Counted from the first letter of the stretch, positions 11,009-23,084 are shown. The stretch is 64,000 bases of DNA from Calliopum simillimum (GCA_951812925.1 OX638370.1:434001-498000); one strand, 5' to 3'. Numbers and translations: made by a program. The notes: a model not told the origin generated them from the letters alone.

Positions 11009-11815
11009 CCCGATCAAAAAAAGTATATCAAAAATATATCAAAATGATATCCAAAATTTGTCAGTGACATACTAAATTTTGATAAAAAAAGGATATCACA
11101 GTGATATACGGAATGTAACGCTTTTCGTATATCACCATGATATCAAAAAAAGATATCAAAATGATATACAATTTTTGTACATTTCTGATACAAAATTGAC
11201 ATAACCAATTTTGGGTCTGATAAATAAACCGACGCAGATAATGGCGAAATTTTGCAATATTGTGGTTGATCGTCGGCAACAAGTTTTTAGAAATCGCCCT
11301 TATGCAGCAAATGAATGAAGTGTCGGTTTTTTTGAACTCAATTATATTTTTTCTGCTTTTTTACTAATTTCATTAGAAAATTCACTTCTTACTAAAATTG
11401 GCTGCGCGTCCGCTTCCATAATTTTTGTTTTCCCAACCACAGGCTGCGTGCAGCAACTGAATGGGGTGTCGGTTTTTTTGCACTCAATTATATTTGTGCG
11501 CTTTGCACTAATTTCATTAGAAAATTCATTTCTTCTTCACTAAAATTGGATGCGCGTTCGTCTTCTATAGTTATCTTTTCATAAAATTCACAAACGAAAA
11601 CGTAAAATTTGACATATCAGCAGCTGATAAATTTTTGATATCATTTTGATATACATTTTTGATACAAAATTGACATGTTTTTCAATGATATCAAAAATAT
11701 ATCAAAATGATATATTGTTCAAAAAATGGATATCAGCGGCTGATACATTTTTGATATCATTTTGATATACATTTCTGATACAATGACAAGAACTTGACAA
11801 GTTTTTTTGATCGGG
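11009..11815. mobile_element. 807-bp MITE with CCCGATCAAAAAAA termini
   Basis: The left end CCCGATCAAAAAAA is matched by TTTTTTTGATCGGG at the right end. Subterminal regions on both sides are packed with ATGATATCA/TATATCAAAA motifs. The interior has a direct repeat of about 110 bp (roughly 11312-11422 and 11456-11571), both copies carrying GTGTCGGTTTTTTTG. No coding capacity. Superfamily not assigned, since flanking duplications are ambiguous (TG/TG). Confidence 0.75.
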
Positions 11816-12236
11816 TGCTTATAATCTTATTCGATTCTCACTAGAAAAATTTTCGATTTCGATCCTAGAAATCTAAATATATGATAGCAAAATCTTGATT
11901 CGATTAATTTCCAATCGGAATCGAATTAGATGATAAGGTTGATTGTAGCCTCAATATTCCAACTATATAGGCAACCCTTAAATAATCATTTTTAGGATCA
12001 GTGGCCTATGATATTCTTGATAATCAGAGTACTGTAAATAGTTATAATAAAATTTAACTCCTTAAATTGATTTCTCTCATAACTAGAAAATTGGAGTTAC
12101 CCAGTTGTAGTATTGGGATAACGATATGATTAATACACCTTGTCATTTTTATGGGATATTTTCTAATCTAAGTAAGTAGAAATATATCACAAAATTTGTT
12201 CAGAGAGAATTTTTCGAGAGTTAGGAAGAGACTTAC

Positions 12237-12673
12237 AGTGAAACCTGGATAGCTGGGATCTTCAAGGGTCCAAAGTTTTTGTCTCAATTAAAGAGGTTCC
12301 CTTTAACACAGTTTAAATGACCATTCACATCCTACTTAAGTCATTGATTCTATGAAATTTTGTTTATAAAAAACATTTCACAGCCTTTCTAGACCGATGA
12401 AGCATGCATATACAAATTTAAAATAACAAATTATAAAGATATGAACATAATTTCCCATTTATAGAGGACATTTCGAAACGGTCACAGCTAAAGAAGGAAA
12501 GGCCCTCGTTGTAAAGGTGAAATTTCACAAAAACTTCAAAAATCATGTCCCAGATATAGAGGTTTTATAATCCCAGTAATAGAGGTATTTTGATGCAAAA
12601 GTGCTAGGACTTTGAAGTGAGTCTCATAACTAGAGTCCCATTTATCCAGGTACCACTTAAACAGATTTTACTG
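12237..12673. mobile_element. pogo/Tigger-like MITE
   Basis: A 437-bp unit begins CAGTGAAACCTGGATAGC and ends with the complement of CAGTAAAATCTGTTTAAG. TA lies at both sides (12235-12236 and 12674-12675). Internally it repeats TCCC-ATTTATAGAGG-type phrases in several places. TA duplication, CAGT ends and repeated CCTGGATA-like subterminal motifs are typical of pogo/Tigger non-autonomous elements. No ORF. Confidence 0.65.
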
Positions 12674-12675
12674 TA

Positions 12676-15239
12676 ATTATGGTGTGGAAAAATGAAAAAG
12701 TATCGTATTCAATCAAAAAAATTTGTAAATGGTTGAAAAACTCAAATTAAAATTTGGAACCATGTAAACACTATTTCCTGACTGTGTGGTCTAATGTCCA
12801 GTTTGCAAACTAGCTGCACTCACATTAATAGATTTAAAAAAAAAACTTTACTTAAAGTTTTCATTTCGATTTCATTTTGAGTTTCAGCAGCAAACGCAGT
12901 TCCGCTTGTTGGGTGTAATGCAAAGTGCCAACAACACGTTTTCCCCAAAATGAAGTTAAAATTTTACATTTTGCTATGAATGAGGTCATGATGTTTATGT
13001 GTGCGTACATATGTTAATGTATGGATATACAAATGTGTGCTTAAAAGAGTCACTTTGTGAGTGTGTTGTCATTAGTATGTAATTGTGTTTTAATGTAGTT
13101 TCATGATAAGCGCCTAAAGCATGCCAAGATAAGAAGAAGGAGCAGAAGCACAGCATATCCTTGATTTCAACGTTGTCTGCTAATTGACCATTAAGTCTCT
13201 TCATTTTCTCAACAAATTTTTTGGTTTGTTTATGCACACATGGTCAAATACAGCGGAATCATGTTGAAACTCAGCCAATATATGCTTAGGCCATAAAAGT
13301 ATGCTACACTTGTTTAAAATTTCATACACACACACAAACAAACCAGTGTTTGCACTCCTAAAAATTCATCGCTAAAACTGCGCGAAAAAAACAATCGTTT
13401 GCTCATTAATTTTTAGTTTGCGCCTGACATCATTTTTTTAATGACATAAAAAACGCGCAGAACTTTTCTTTTTTTTTAATATTGAGTGACGCCATTATTT
13501 AGAATTCAAAGCCAAGCGAAGAAGAAGCCGTAGAAACCGCAGAATAAAACTGAAGTAAAAAAATAAATAAAAAATTCGATGATGACTTTGTAATTAATGA
13601 GATGCGAAAAGTTGATGAACACCGATATTTGATATGTCGTCAAGCAAAAGCGTTCCAGAAACTGTGGGAATACAATCGAATGAATGTTTGAAAGTATTGC
13701 CCATGCTAGTAAAAATCCATATAAAAAAAACATAAAAGTTGCACTGTTAAAAGTTTAAATCTTGTTGAGTTGCATACTTCGAAGGAACGTGCAACAAGTT
13801 TTCATTTCAATTGTTACGAGCAGTAAAGCGCTAAACTCTTGTGCCAAGGATCATTAAATACTTTCAGCTACAACTCCACTCTGCTTTGTTTGTTACAGAT
13901 TTAGTTGCAATTTTTTTATTGGCATTTCTTATCCTTTATCCTTTTTAAGGGCAATCTTGAAACTCTTGAGTTTTCTGACTTTCATTTCTGTTGCGCAATC
14001 GAAATTTCTGTTGAAGCTGAGCTGCAAGTCAGCGGAAGTGGCTTAGGATTCTGCAAAGTGAAGTATATTTCTAGAAACAGCAGTCAACCTTGAACAAGGC
14101 TTACCAAAAAGGTGGCCCCAGACAGACAGTGGGCGCTGTTTATAGAAAAGGAGTGTTTCGCTTAAGACAAAGCAACATCTTGACACGAAAATCTACAACA
14201 AAAACTCAAAAAATTCAGATTAAAAAGTGCCGAATATAGTTCCTCAGTGCTGGGTTCGTGAAATTTTCCTACATGGAAATTTAAAACTTCAATGAATTTC
14301 TGAAAGAATTAAATATTCATTAGCATTGAATTTATCCTTGGCCTTTTGTGTCCTAAATGATCACAAATCCTTCCTTGTTAAATAAAAAAGTCGAATATTT
14401 GAACAACGAGAGCTGCATTTAGCTTCCTATTCAAAGTTGCAGAAAACAACGAACTGAACTCATTATTTAAAGTAAAACAAAAAGCAAAGAAAGAAAAAAT
14501 GAAAACAGAAAGGGAAAATACTACTCAGTTTTTCGGTCCATGTACTGAGCTCATTTTTCAGCAAGTATCTCGATGGTTCTAAACCATTTTTAATTTTTCT
14601 ACAAACCTTGCGAAAAAAAAAAGATTTAGCGGCATTAATTTCAATGCAAACGCTTTCATTTGTTATGAGTGCGCCACGTTTTTTGCTTCTTCTTTGTTTG
14701 GTTCGAGTTGCATTTCTTTGGAAAATTGAAAGACAAAGCAAGACGCAGCAGTAGCAGCGGTGCGAGAGGATGCAATAACCCACAAAATGTCGAAACAAAG
14801 ATACAAAGGAAAAACCTCAGAAACCAAAAGTAACAAAGCGCTGGCAACAACATTTTTGCCAACGTCAGCGTCAGTGATAAGAAATTATTTACCGGCAAAA
14901 CTGGAATGCTCGAAAAAAAGTTGGCAGCAGCCGCAAAAACTTTGGGCAACCAGATAGGGTAGCCAACTATGGCGCTTGTGATTTTTCACCTGGCAGCAAG
15001 CGTTGCGTTTCGCACTCAATAAATCATTTTTATGCTGGTTATGTGCTGCTGCTGAACATCGGTGTGTCTGTGTAGGCATGCAGGTGTTTGTGTCCACCCA
15101 AGGGGAAAATAACCGCTTCAAAGAGCCTTCTCAAGTGCTTCTTTTTCACCAAAAAGCGCCTCCACTCTGTAAGAACTATTCTTTCTTTTTAACATTTGTA
15201 ATGGTAACACTGACCTGCGTTTTTGAAAAAGTTAAAAAA
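12676..15239. other. Gene-poor stretch
   Basis: No gene is supported. ORFs at 12995-13237, 13506-13733, 14463-14949 (minus) and 14760-15245 (plus) overlap each other and show no domain. A slightly GC-richer patch at 14740-15060 has ORFs on both strands and could be conserved non-coding DNA. Confidence 0.3.
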
Positions 15240-15475
15240 GTATGAAATGAGAGTAGGTGATTTTTATAGATTTTTGATCGCTGAATCCGAATATGGCCTC
15301 CGATATGCTCCATCACGTCTGAGACTACTTACACGATGTTAGCCATATGTTTGAAAATAGCGTTTTTAAATCAAGGATAACTCAAACCTCAGACATGATG
15401 GAGCAAATCGGAGTTCATATTCGGATTCAGCGATTAAAAATCTGATCTCATACTTTTTTTCATCGCAGGACTGTG
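15240..15475. repeat. Palindromic element with CTGAATCCGAAT module
   Basis: The left part (AGTATGAAATGAGA, then GATCGCTGAATCCGAATATG near 15277-15296, then GCTCCATCA and GTCTGAG) is repeated inverted from about 15388 to 15465. The loop is about 60 bp (15325-15385). The element is about 235 bp with no ORF. The CTGAATCCGAAT module recurs in palindromic elements at 44.7 and 61.6 kb. Confidence 0.65.
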
Positions 15476-15494
15476 TAATCGTTCTTTTAGTAAC

Positions 15495-15518
15495 AAAAAA
15501 AAAAAAAAAAAAAAAAAA
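15495..15518. repeat. A24 homopolymer tract
   Basis: An uninterrupted run of 24 A lies just after the palindromic element and before the hairpin-element copy. Confidence 0.85.
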
Positions 15519-15546
15519 TGCAATGAATGACCGCAATTGCATTTGA

Positions 15547-15628
15547 ACTTAAACTGCAATAGAGAATGCACGGCAGTCTGAGAAAATTCCCCGGGAATAT
15601 TTATTCACGATAATCCCCATTATTTTTG
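15547..15628. repeat. Hairpin element copy 2 (related to 2699-2800)
   Basis: It shares AACTGCAATRGARAATGCAC and GGCAGT in the same orientation as at 2746-2766. Next comes the inverse complement of the arm found left of the loop at 2703-2739 (CCCCGGGAATATTTATTCAC, GATAATCC). So this copy has the loop plus one arm. Confidence 0.6.
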
Positions 15629-15762
15629 CTTAAAATTACAAACTCATTAGACCTCTACACCATTGACCCATATAATGAATAGGTATTAAATTTGTATTTT
15701 AAGAAAATTTCTGTCCAAACAGAATTTGATATTCGAATGCTTCCTACAGCCTTACAATAATA

Positions 15763-17112
15763 GCCCAGGAAAATAAGACGAAAAAAGAGCTTCTGTGCGA
15801 AAAAATGCCCAGTGGAAATTTTTCACCGGAATTGTCTTTATTTATGCATGATAAACAAAGTGTGAAAAGTCCATTGCAAAGTCGTGTGCACATAAAAAGT
15901 TATTAAAGCTCAAAGGTCGCTAAAATCAGTTCTTTGCAAATATCTCGCTAATGCTTACCTTTACAGAAAAATGTTGGTCTCCAATTTTGTAGCACAGGAA
16001 ATTTTCTGCAAAAGTACGTTAAAAATTTGTTCGTACAACTTCTAGTTTAGGAGATCACCCAATTTAAAAAGTTGTTAACAGTTATGATATGAAATACTAC
16101 CTATGAGTTCGTTTTAAAATATCTTACTTTTTAAATTGCAATAACTCTTCAATGAGAAGTTGTAGAAACAAAATTAAAATGCCGTTTGCAAGATAATTTA
16201 ATTTTCTATATACCGTATAAAATTTTTTTTTCGAACGGCTCATGACCTTAAAAATATTCTTGAATAACCGTTAAGGCTTCGAAATTACTGATTTTTTAAG
16301 GATATCTCCGAATTGGTAAGTACTACGATAAAAAGTAGGGGGACCAATTTTGTAGAGAATTACAAGATCTACAAAAACTAAGCGATATGTGTACACACAG
16401 AAGTAACCGTTTAGAAGAATTTCAATAGAAACCGGTTTTTTGGCATTTTAAAGGTTTTTTTGGAATATCTTCTAAATGGTTACTTCTATGTGTACACAAA
16501 TCGCTTATTTTTTGTAGATCTTGCAATTTTTTACAAAATTGGTGCTTAATTTTTCATCATATGACCCTTCGTTTTGGAAATATCCTTCAAAAACTAGTAT
16601 TTTTGAAGTTTTAACGGTTTTTCACGAATATCTTTAACGCCATGGGTTGTTCGAAAAAAAGAAATGAGTACACTATATAGAAAACCAATTTATCTTTTAA
16701 ACGGTGTTTCAATTTTCTTGGTGCGACTTCTCATTGAAGAGTTATTGCAATTTAAAAAATAAGATATTTTAATATGAACTCACAGGTAGTATTTCATATC
16801 ATAACTGTTAACAACTTTTTAAATTGGGTGATCTTCTAAACTAGAAGTTGTACGCAAATACTTTTGACATACTTTTGTAGAAAATTTTCTGTGCTACAAT
16901 ATTGGAGACCAACATTTTTCTGTTAAAGTTAGCATTAGCGAGATATTTGCAAAAAACTGATTTTAGCGACCTTTGAGCCTTAATAACTTTTTATGCGCAC
17001 ACGACTTTGCAATGGACTTTTCACAGTTTGTGTATCATGCATAAATAAAGTCAATTGCGGTGAAAAAATCCACTTGGAATTATTTCGCAGCAAAATTCTT
17101 ATTTTCGTGGGC
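15763..17112. mobile_element. 1.35-kb palindromic element, family B copy 1
   Basis: Ends read GCCCAGGAAAATAAGA and (complement) GCCCACGAAAATAAGA, flanked by TA at 15761-15762 and 17113-17114. Two arms of about 650 bp are inverted copies of each other and meet at a short loop near 16440. A second copy is at 62646-63754. No coding frame is preserved. Terminal TA duplications suggest a Tc1/mariner-type or similar transposase moved it. Confidence 0.8.
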
Positions 17113-17189
17113 TATAAATCAATTAAGAAAACTGAAAAAGTAAAACAAAAAAATTATTATAAAAAAAAAATAAATAACAAAAAAAAAAA

Positions 17190-17275
17190 ATCACTCGCGC
17201 TGGGGATCGAACCCGAGTAAATGGCAAACTTGACAAAACATGACACTCTAAAGTGAAATTTCATATTTGAATGCT
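17190..17275 (-). repeat. tRNA-derived SINE-like fragment
   Basis: On the minus strand, a box A-like TTAGAGTGTCATG (17245-17257) precedes a good box B, GGGTTCGATCCCC (17197-17213). CAGCGCGAGTGA and then a long T run (Pol III-type terminator) follow. The acceptor stem does not pair as in a working tRNA. It reads as a tRNA pseudogene or SINE head. Confidence 0.5.
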
Positions 17276-18398
17276 TACAAAAATCATTGTGTAAGTGCTT
17301 CAAATTTTTTATGGAAACACGCGATCTGAAAGTGGCTGGTTAAGAAGCGTTTGAAATTTTTCCCTTTGGGTATGCAGAAATTTGAGAATGCAACAAAGCT
17401 TCAAAAACGGTTTATATTTAGTTGTAATTTTTGAAATATGAATGCATTTTCGTGTTGTTTTTTTGTTTTTCTTTAATATGAAAATTTTAAAATTTTTGTT
17501 TGTTCAATTGACGTAAATGTTACACTCGCATTTCGTGTCATTTAAATAATAACAATGTCAGGAAGTGAAAAGAATATTTAGACAAAGTATCTTCGAAAAC
17601 TTTAACAAGGACAAAGCCTACAAATGAAATTAAAATTTTGTTAAAATAATCTTGAAAATGGGTAAAATTCCCTGAAATCGTTTGAGGAAATTTTAAGTAT
17701 GATTATGTTCCTACGATTTCCATGACTATTCACTCATAACGAAATCCCGTACCTCCTTACTTGTGCAGCATAAATACTGAATGTAATTAAAAATGTTAAA
17801 ATGAAAACGGTACTTAAAACGTTGCAGAAGGGGTTACGACGAATAAATTAAAACAATTACACAGCAACTTTATTATTTTCAAATTAAATACCCACACAAA
17901 TGAACACGCACAAGCAAATGGATTGCAAAAACGACCATCTCACATATTTATTTTTTTTTAAAGAAATTGGAAAAAAAACATCCACCTTTAAAACTTAAAC
18001 ATCCATTTGTTTTTTTATTAATGGTAGGCGTTAACACTCTTTCAATTGTTACTCTCCAGGTTATCCATCTTGTAATTTATTTTTAAAATAATGTATCTGT
18101 CAGAAATTGCCAACCGTTATATTGAATTTGGCTTCGAAATAGTCCTCATCTCAATTATATCGAAAAACTTTGACATATATAATGAAGGAGCAGATCAAAA
18201 TTACATATGTATGTAAACTGGAGCTGATCATCGAAGTAGCGTGGTATTACTGGCTTCACACTATCTTAAATGCCGACTTCGACCTAGACCTGTCATGATT
18301 ATATCCACTAAGCCCAATACCTTGTTTATGGCAAAAAGACCTAGAGCGGTCTTACAGAATAAATTTTCATTTCATAGTTTCAGCTCGTAAAAGCCGCT
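17276..18398. other. Gene-poor stretch
   Basis: No ORF, repeat pair or RNA gene stands out. The sequence is A+T-rich with T-rich runs at 17455-17480 and 17945-17960. Confidence 0.3.
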
Positions 18399-18712
18399 TC
18401 AGACTATCTGAGAAGTCATACAGAAACTCTTATGACTTGTCAAATATGGCAACTCTGATAGTGTGAATGTAAATTTATTACGCAAATGATTTATCAGAAG
18501 AAAACTCATATGAGTTATTTTGACATTAGATTTGAATCTATTTGAAAAGAGAAGTCATATGAGTTTTCAAATTTTTAAATGTTGTTTGATAAATAAAAAA
18601 TGAAAACAATTTCAACAATATAAATGAAAAACAATAAAAATTTGACAGTCAGAGAAAAAATCATACAGAAAAACATAAGGAATCGCATATGACTTCTCAG
18701 ATGCCTTTTAGT
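18399..18712. mobile_element. MITE-like inverted-repeat element
   Basis: ATCTGAGAAGTCATA at 18406-18420 is matched by TATGACTTCTCAGAT at 18688-18702. An internal AAACTCATATGAGTT / AAGTCATATGAGTTTTC pair reuses the GTCATATGA motif. About 310 bp, no ORF. Exact ends and target duplication are unclear. Confidence 0.45.
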
Positions 18713-18943
18713 TGGTTTAATGAAAATTCCATCGATTTTTTTTTTAAATTTAGATTATTACTGAATACCAAAGCTGGAAATTCTGTAACAATCGCTCGGC
18801 TCTGTCAATTAAGGAGTGGAAGTACCAAAAGGCCTGAATACCAATACAAGGCAAAACTAATATCATAATATGAATAAAGTGACATTTTGCTAGAAATGTT
18901 TAAAATTGTTTTCTGTTTTAAGCGAAAAGCTTACTTGACGACA

Positions 18944-19157
18944 TTATGTTGAAAAAATTATACCGATCAAATAACCCATAATTATGGCACATAATATGTA
19001 TGCCACTACTTTTGCATTATACTGGCTCTTAGGCCCTTTTGTATTTTCACTCCTCAATTTATAATTATGGAACACAAAAGAATTTGAAGTCCCTGTTTTT
19101 GCAGAAGCTGAAGCTGTAGGTGTTATCAATTGCAACCAGATGAGATTATCTGTTTAA
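18944..19157 (-). CDS. Possible terminal coding exon with a C-terminal membrane anchor (uncertain)
   Basis: I do not recognise this sequence. On the minus strand an open frame follows a weak acceptor (AAATTAAACAG, exon start near 19157). It runs through NLIWLQLITPTASASAK and a Ser/Lys-rich stretch, and ends in a hydrophobic segment (about VVAYILCAIIMGYLIGIIF) then TAA. That layout resembles the last exon of a tail-anchored or single-pass protein. No ATG begins it and no upstream exon was found. A donor-like CAA|GTAAGC follows the stop by only 9 bases, which argues against a simple 3' exon. A chance ORF remains quite possible. Confidence 0.2.
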
Positions 19158-20080
19158 TTTATTGAAAAATGTAGATAGATGGCTTTGCTTCTACACCCTT
19201 TAAATAAACAACAGCAAAGCACACAAAAGTAGAGTTCCAATAAGCATGCACATCGGCTTAAATAAGATAGATACAGAACATACTATTAACATTGACACAC
19301 ATTCGCTTGTCACCACATCAGACTGTACTTAAATTTTTGGATTCCAGTAGGAAAACTTAAATAAATTTAAACACAAATTTAATACAAAACTTTCCAACTA
19401 AAATCAAAGATGACAGAGGATACAGTTTTCAGCATTTTTTACAAAACAAAAAGACAATAGGGGTTTTCACATGCAAAATTGTTATTTGTTATTTGTAGTT
19501 CGGTAAATTTTTTACTAACTGTGAAGACACTTTTTTGTACGTCAGTTATTAATCGTTAAAATACTTTCAACACATCTGATATTGCAAGTAAGACTATAAA
19601 ATTATACACAAAAAGATTGAAATGCCTGAAAAAAGCGCGAAATCTAAAATAATTAAACATTTGTTTGAAAAAACGATTCCACGAATTACTGATTACTGTT
19701 TCACCAAGTAACGAGTAATTTGTCTTGGTTGCCGTCACGCTAAAGTGCTATTCGTTAAGCCGGCATTTTGTTAAATTTACAAAAACATAATATGTGATGA
19801 TTTGGGACACGACGTTGTGAAGATAACCACCTGTCTGACACTTTTTACAATGTTGTATTCTCTGTGTACTGTGATCTTTACAAATATGTATATCATATAT
19901 ACTCGTATAGGGTGGTTGGTTGGGAATCAGTAGAACACCCGAGAATGTAAGATTCTTGGGAATATTCTGAACAACTTTTCCTAGTTCCATTTTTCGAATT
20001 TCGCAAAACCAATTCAAATATAAGTACATGTAAATATGTCATTAGAATACCAAAAAGGGAATTTTATTTTTTCTTATTTA
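19158..20080. other. No gene supported
   Basis: A+T-rich. Short minus-strand ORFs at 19556-19738 and 19748-20029 have no recognised motif. No inverted repeats stand out. Confidence 0.3.
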
Positions 20081-20085
20081 TTTGA

Positions 20086-20700
20086 ATGTCACAATCATGT
20101 CTTCAAAAAATTCCTACTGTCATGTATTATTTGCTTATTTTCCATCGCCATGATATGACCGTTACTTCCCTGTCTGCTCCACGAAGCTTTTTGATAAACG
20201 CTGCAGACGTGTCAATCAAACGCTCCACCGGACAACATCCCATTCAGCTTCATGTTGATTTCACTTGGTTTATCTCTGAAATACTCACACACACACAAAT
20301 CACACAGAACGCACACGCAACGCATACATACAGGACACATAAAATTCCAAGTGCTGACAAATTTAATTACTACTCACAATCAGCTTCCCTTTCGTACCCT
20401 ACTGCACTCGGCTCGATTCAATTCCATTCAGCTGCTGCAATCCATACGATGATATCCGTTTCCGTTTCCGTTTAACTGTTGTAGTAACGACGCCTCAGTC
20501 GCTTCAGTTGACACGTCAATCGAAATCAATCAATTTGGCGCCCATGTGAATCAATTACGCCGTATCAATGCGTGAACGGCTGACCGGCCGCCAATTGCAC
20601 CTACCGTCATCTGCTGTGTGCCGTGCACGTTAGTTAAGTGGGCCACGCCGAGTGAAATTTACGCAACTGAGAAGACACGGGAGGATGAAGAGTGCACATT
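20086..20700 (+). other. GC-richer island; possible 5' exon or conserved non-coding DNA
   Basis: This stretch is less A+T-rich than its surroundings. It contains CA-rich sequence (20285-20345), triple CCGTTT near 20457-20475 and a CTTCAGTTGAC initiator-like sequence at about 20502. A 129-codon open frame (20086-20475) has no recognisable domain. It could be a promoter with an untranslated exon. I cannot confirm this. Confidence 0.2.
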
Positions 20701-22339
20701 GCAAGCATACAGTTTTCCGAAAGTTAAAATCAAAATGAATGTTGAATTAAATTCAGAAAAAAAGAAACTTGCAATATTTATGTAGTATCACGCGTCGTAT
20801 GCGTATTTTGCTTTAATTGAATTTCAAATTAAGTATCATATATTCGACATGCAACGGCGGCGCTTTGTCATATCGCCCGAATGAGGTGGTATCACAAAAA
20901 ATATATCATGTGTCTATATTTGAATATAAGTGGACTCTTAGGGAGAGCATGGGGCTTAAATGCAATCATTAGTGATAACTTTTACTTACACCTCTTTCCA
21001 CAACTTTCCGATTCTTGGACTTCCTTCTCTAATGACCTTTTTTTGATGATTTTAGCTCATTCACATCGTCTAACAGACTTGGGTGTAAATTTTGTAGTTA
21101 AGACAAGAGGCTGTGGCACCTCTCCTATAATCAAGAAAATCAAAACGCCTTGCGGAGAGCTTTATTTGGCTATTTTTGCACTGTTTACAGAATTTTTGTT
21201 ACCATCAGTGTCCATCATCGTTTATTAAATACCAAACTGTCTATTAGTGCATATGTAGCTTGCTCCATTTATAACCGCCATCGCAGTCAGGGCAAGCGCA
21301 AACAATGACTTATTCAAAATTAATTCAGCTGTGGGTTTGTATAATTTTGGCCCATTGCTGGTTGCATTTTAGCTTTGTTTGGTGAAGTTAACGATGCCTC
21401 TAAGTGTTTGCCACATTGTAGTGAGCATGGTCTTGTACTTTGGAAATTACAAAGCAATTTAATGTACTCCATCGCCAACAAACAAACGTACAAAGAACTA
21501 ACAATGAAGTGGTTCAATTGTGCTCGTAGAATCACCCCTAGTCGAGGAGCCAAATAAGGTAATCTGAGGTGAAGTTTGAATGATTTAAATTTACAATACT
21601 AAGGGGTGCATATTGGCAATTGCAATGCAAATAATGAAGTTCTTTTCTAAAAGAATGATTGCAGTAGGATGTGCGTCTGTGCGGCTTTTACCGGAAATGG
21701 AATTATTTCGCACGCAATTCAAATGCAATAAATTCCAGGTCGCGCTCTGATCATTCAATTCAATGATATTTTAGCAAAATAGATTTATTTTATACATCTT
21801 TTTTTTTATTCCAAGCCATTTTTCATTACCGCAAATATTTGAATGCGCTTCCGGTTAAATTATGAATATAATAATACAAATTTAAAAAATGATATCGAAT
21901 CGTCTATTTATTCGCATTGCAGAATGCAATTTTATTTTGGAAAATAATTTAATACTCAAATAAAATATCGCCTTTTTTCGTTTAAATATTTCTATTCATA
22001 ATCAGATGAATAACGGACTACGACGCAACGAATGTTGAATCGAAAAAGAGGCAATAAATATTTAAGCTTTTCATTCAAAATTGAAAGCCGCAACAATGTA
22101 CACACGTATGTACATATATATCATGTAATTATAATTAAAACTATACAGCTTAGTACTGGAAAATATATAAAATATCGCTTGGTGTATAATTTCGTCCACT
22201 CAAAAAAATGTTTTTTGATAAGTGAAATGAAAAGAACAAGTTGTCATAGGAAGAAAACCAATGGGTTCCTCGATATTTGCCTATTATACCTTTCAATTAT
22301 TACGGTTTGACATTGTAAATAACAATAATTAATACTAAC
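20701..22339. other. No gene supported
   Basis: ORFs at 20881-21228 and 21375-21557 (plus) have no identified domain. The second follows an acceptor-like TTGCATTTTAG, but no partner exon was found. Confidence 0.25.
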
Positions 22340-22832
22340 GGTATTCACGAAGTAGGGCAGCTAGTGTGGCAAAAGGGGAAAAGAGCAAATCTACTCTAAG
22401 CAACAACAAAATACATTTAAGAAATTTAGCTACAAGTGAGCACTTTTGCTATACAAAACAATTGAGTAAATTTGAATAGCTTTTCTACTACAGCAAAACG
22501 TGTTAGAATTATGTTGACATTTGTATTTAAAGAAAATTCAATTATTTTTTTTCCAAATAAAAATTTAATGGACCGGCAAAAGGAAAAGTGTAAAGCGAAA
22601 AAGCCTCTAAAATACAGCTATTGGACTTTTTTTTATTCTTCCGTGGTACGCATTTTCATAAATTTTGATTCATAAATTTTAACACTAAACATTTTTTATT
22701 TTTCAAAAGTAAACAAAAACCAGCTGATTTCGTAGCTCTTTAGCAATGATGCTTCACAGTCGTTCACTAACTTGATTTACACTATGCTATTTAGCTCATC
22801 TGCCCTGCCAGCTGCCCTACTTCGTGAATACC
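22340..22832. mobile_element. MITE with 23-bp perfect terminal inverted repeats
   Basis: GGTATTCACGAAGTAGGGCA (22340-22359, extending to 22362) is the exact inverse complement of 22810-22832. Its right end is interrupted by the P-like insertion that follows. The external flanks read ACTAAC on the left and ACTAAT after 23093, a likely 5-6 bp target duplication. No ORF. Confidence 0.8.
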
Positions 22833-23084
22833 ATGGTACAATGATAGATGTAGCGCCAAATTGTCAAAACGAACAAAGCGGAGACAAAATTGGTAGCAAG
22901 TTCTGTCTATAAGAGCAAAGCGGAGAACGAAATCAACCAATCAAATCGCCTTGAGACAAATGTCAAAATCAGAAAACAGTAAAATTGTTGTTGTTTTGCT
23001 AGGTAATTTTGACAGTACTTGCTACCAAAAAAGAAGAACAAGAAACGTGTCAGTTACTGACGTTACCTTGTTATTTGTATCATG
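22832..23084. mobile_element. P-like non-autonomous element with 8-bp duplication
   Basis: A 253-bp unit begins CATGGTACAATGATAG and ends with the complement of CATGATACAAATAAC. It is flanked by GTGAATAC on both sides (22824-22831 and 23085-23092), as part of a GTGAATACC direct repeat. The 8-bp duplication and CATGATR start resemble P-superfamily ends. hAT elements also make 8-bp duplications, so the family is tentative. An internal inverted pair GGTAGCAAGT / ACTTGCTACC is present. Confidence 0.6.

Larger units (their letters stand above)
9861..11942. mobile_element. Composite element bounded by ~100-bp inverted repeats
   Basis: The stretch starting CCTTATCATCTAA (9861-9949) reappears inverted at 11839-11940, with shared ATTTTGCTATCATATAT-like and AAATCGAAAAT blocks. 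The interval carries a reverse-transcriptase tail fossil (10211-10426) and an internal MITE (11009-11815). No target duplication could be fixed. It may be one degenerate DNA element that collected insertions, or an inverted duplication. Confidence 0.5.
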
